A stretch of 14,170 nucleotides of DNA from positions 1-14,170 of the forward strand of contig JABIQF010000178.1 of the NCBI GenBank assembly GCA_018668095.1. Direction: 5' to 3'. Numbering within the stretch: the first letter of the stretch is position 1; every line of letters starts with the position of its first letter. Below, piece by piece: positions 13,527 through 14,170 of this stretch. The DNA comes from Cellvibrionales bacterium (GTDB taxonomy: Bacteria; Pseudomonadota; Gammaproteobacteria; Pseudomonadales; UBA7434). Made by a program: the position numbers and the translations under genes. Below the pieces are notes generated by a model. That model did no database searches, was not told the origin of the DNA, and saw only the letters and a program-made list of their open reading frames with translations.

Positions 13527-14170
13527 TATGAATCCGTACCGCTAAAAATGGCGTTAACGAATTCATTCGCATCAAAAGGACGCAGATCATCGACTTGCTC
13601 GCCGACACCAATAAAGCGAATCGGTAGTTGCAGCTTTTCACTTATCGCAAATAGAACACCACCTTTAGCTGTGCCATCGAGTTTAGTGACGGCTAAACCG
13701 GTAACGCCAATAATCGATTTAAATTTTTCAGCTTGTGCTACGGCGTTTTGACCGGTGGTGGCATCAAGCACCAAGAGAATCTCTTGTGGGGCGGCGGCAT
13801 CAATTTTGCCCATAACGCGCACCACTTTTTTCAACTCTTCCATTAAGTTGTCTTTATTGTGTAAGCGGCCAGCAGTATCGGCAATAAGGACATCGGCCCC
13901 TTTAGATTTAGCCGATTGTAAAGCGTCAAAGATAACCGAGGCACTGTCTGCGCCAGTATGTTGCGCGACAACAGGTACATCATTGCGCTCGCCCCAAACC
14001 TGTAATTGTTCAACGGCAGCGGCCCGATAGGTATCACCTGCGGCTAACATAACGGATAAGCCTTGTTGCTGAAAGCGTTTGGCTAACTTGCCAATCGTGG
14101 TTGTTTTGCCAGCGCCATTAACGCCTACCACTAAAATGACATACGGTGATTGTGTGCGATCGATGACGAA
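13526..14170 (-). CDS. ftsY: Signal recognition particle receptor FtsY (5' partial)
   Basis: GTPase that docks SRP-ribosome complexes at the inner membrane for co-translational insertion. The C-terminal 214 residues are visible; the reading frame is open to the window edge, starting with FVIDRTQSPYVILVVG, so the GTG at 14131 is not the start. The G domain shows the P-loop GVNGAGKTTT, the DTYRAAAVEQL insertion-box region, the G3 motif DTAGR, and G4 TKLD followed by GTAKGG, then the closing RFIGVGEQVDDLRPFDANEFVNAIF, all standard for the SRP GTPase family. FtsY rather than Ffh is indicated by GVGEQVDDLRPF and by the lack of an M domain after it. The acidic A domain and N domain lie mostly outside the window. 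Its stop overlaps the ftsE start by one base. Confidence 0.97.
   Translation of the reverse strand, partial: FVIDRTQSPYVILVVGVNGAGKTTTIGKLAKRFQQQGLSVMLAAGDTYRAAAVEQLQVWGERNDVPVVAQHTGADSASVIFDALQSAKSKGADVLIADTAGRLHNKDNLMEELKKVVRVMGKIDAAAPQEILLVLDATTGQNAVAQAEKFKSIIGVTGLAVTKLDGTAKGGVLFAISEKLQLPIRFIGVGEQVDDLRPFDANEFVNAIFSGTDS

Overview
This window is ordinary, gene-dense chromosome from a gammaproteobacterium with fairly low G+C. No mobile element, CRISPR array, rRNA or tRNA was found. The gene content and order point to the lineage: metX-metW-DUF4426-rdgB-hemW and ftsY-ftsE-ftsX-rpoH are blocks familiar from Pseudomonas and related marine gammaproteobacteria. A Cellvibrionales- or Alteromonadales-like organism is my best guess, from protein similarity recalled by eye rather than searched.

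Layout. 1-699 (+) is the 3' end of polA, the polymerase domain of DNA polymerase I. It runs tail-to-tail into recG (696-2789, -), with overlapping stop codons. A 402-bp gap (2790-3191) separates recG from a divergent gene and holds nine imperfect 11-12 bp tandem repeats. On the + strand follow a YeeZ-like NAD-binding epimerase-family protein, a small VanZ-like membrane protein, then a tightly packed run: metX, metW (overlapping metX), a secreted DUF4426 protein (overlapping metW), rdgB, and hemW (TTG start overlapping the rdgB stop). On the - strand lie a stand-alone CBS-pair protein, trmB with a DUF423 membrane protein upstream of it, rpoH with a clear intrinsic terminator, and the ftsY-ftsE-ftsX operon, with ftsY cut by the window edge.

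How the genes work together. MetX acylates homoserine, and MetW is its conserved partner in methionine synthesis. RdgB clears non-canonical purine triphosphates. HemW is a radical-SAM haem chaperone. FtsE/FtsX control septal peptidoglycan hydrolysis, and FtsY is the SRP receptor. RpoH is the heat-shock sigma factor.

The strongest unexpected signal is regulatory. The 417-bp ftsX-rpoH gap contains a perfect CIRCE operator (TTAGCACTC-N9-GAGTGCTAA, the HrcA site), with three phased A6 tracts and a 13-bp direct repeat between it and rpoH. This suggests that the HrcA repressor may control the gene for sigma-32. The second notable signal is polA: its first ~530 bases look Bacteroidota-like in protein sequence and codon use (8 of 11 Arg codons are AGA), while its last ~160 bases look gammaproteobacterial. 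That suggests a recombinant gene or a chimeric assembly.
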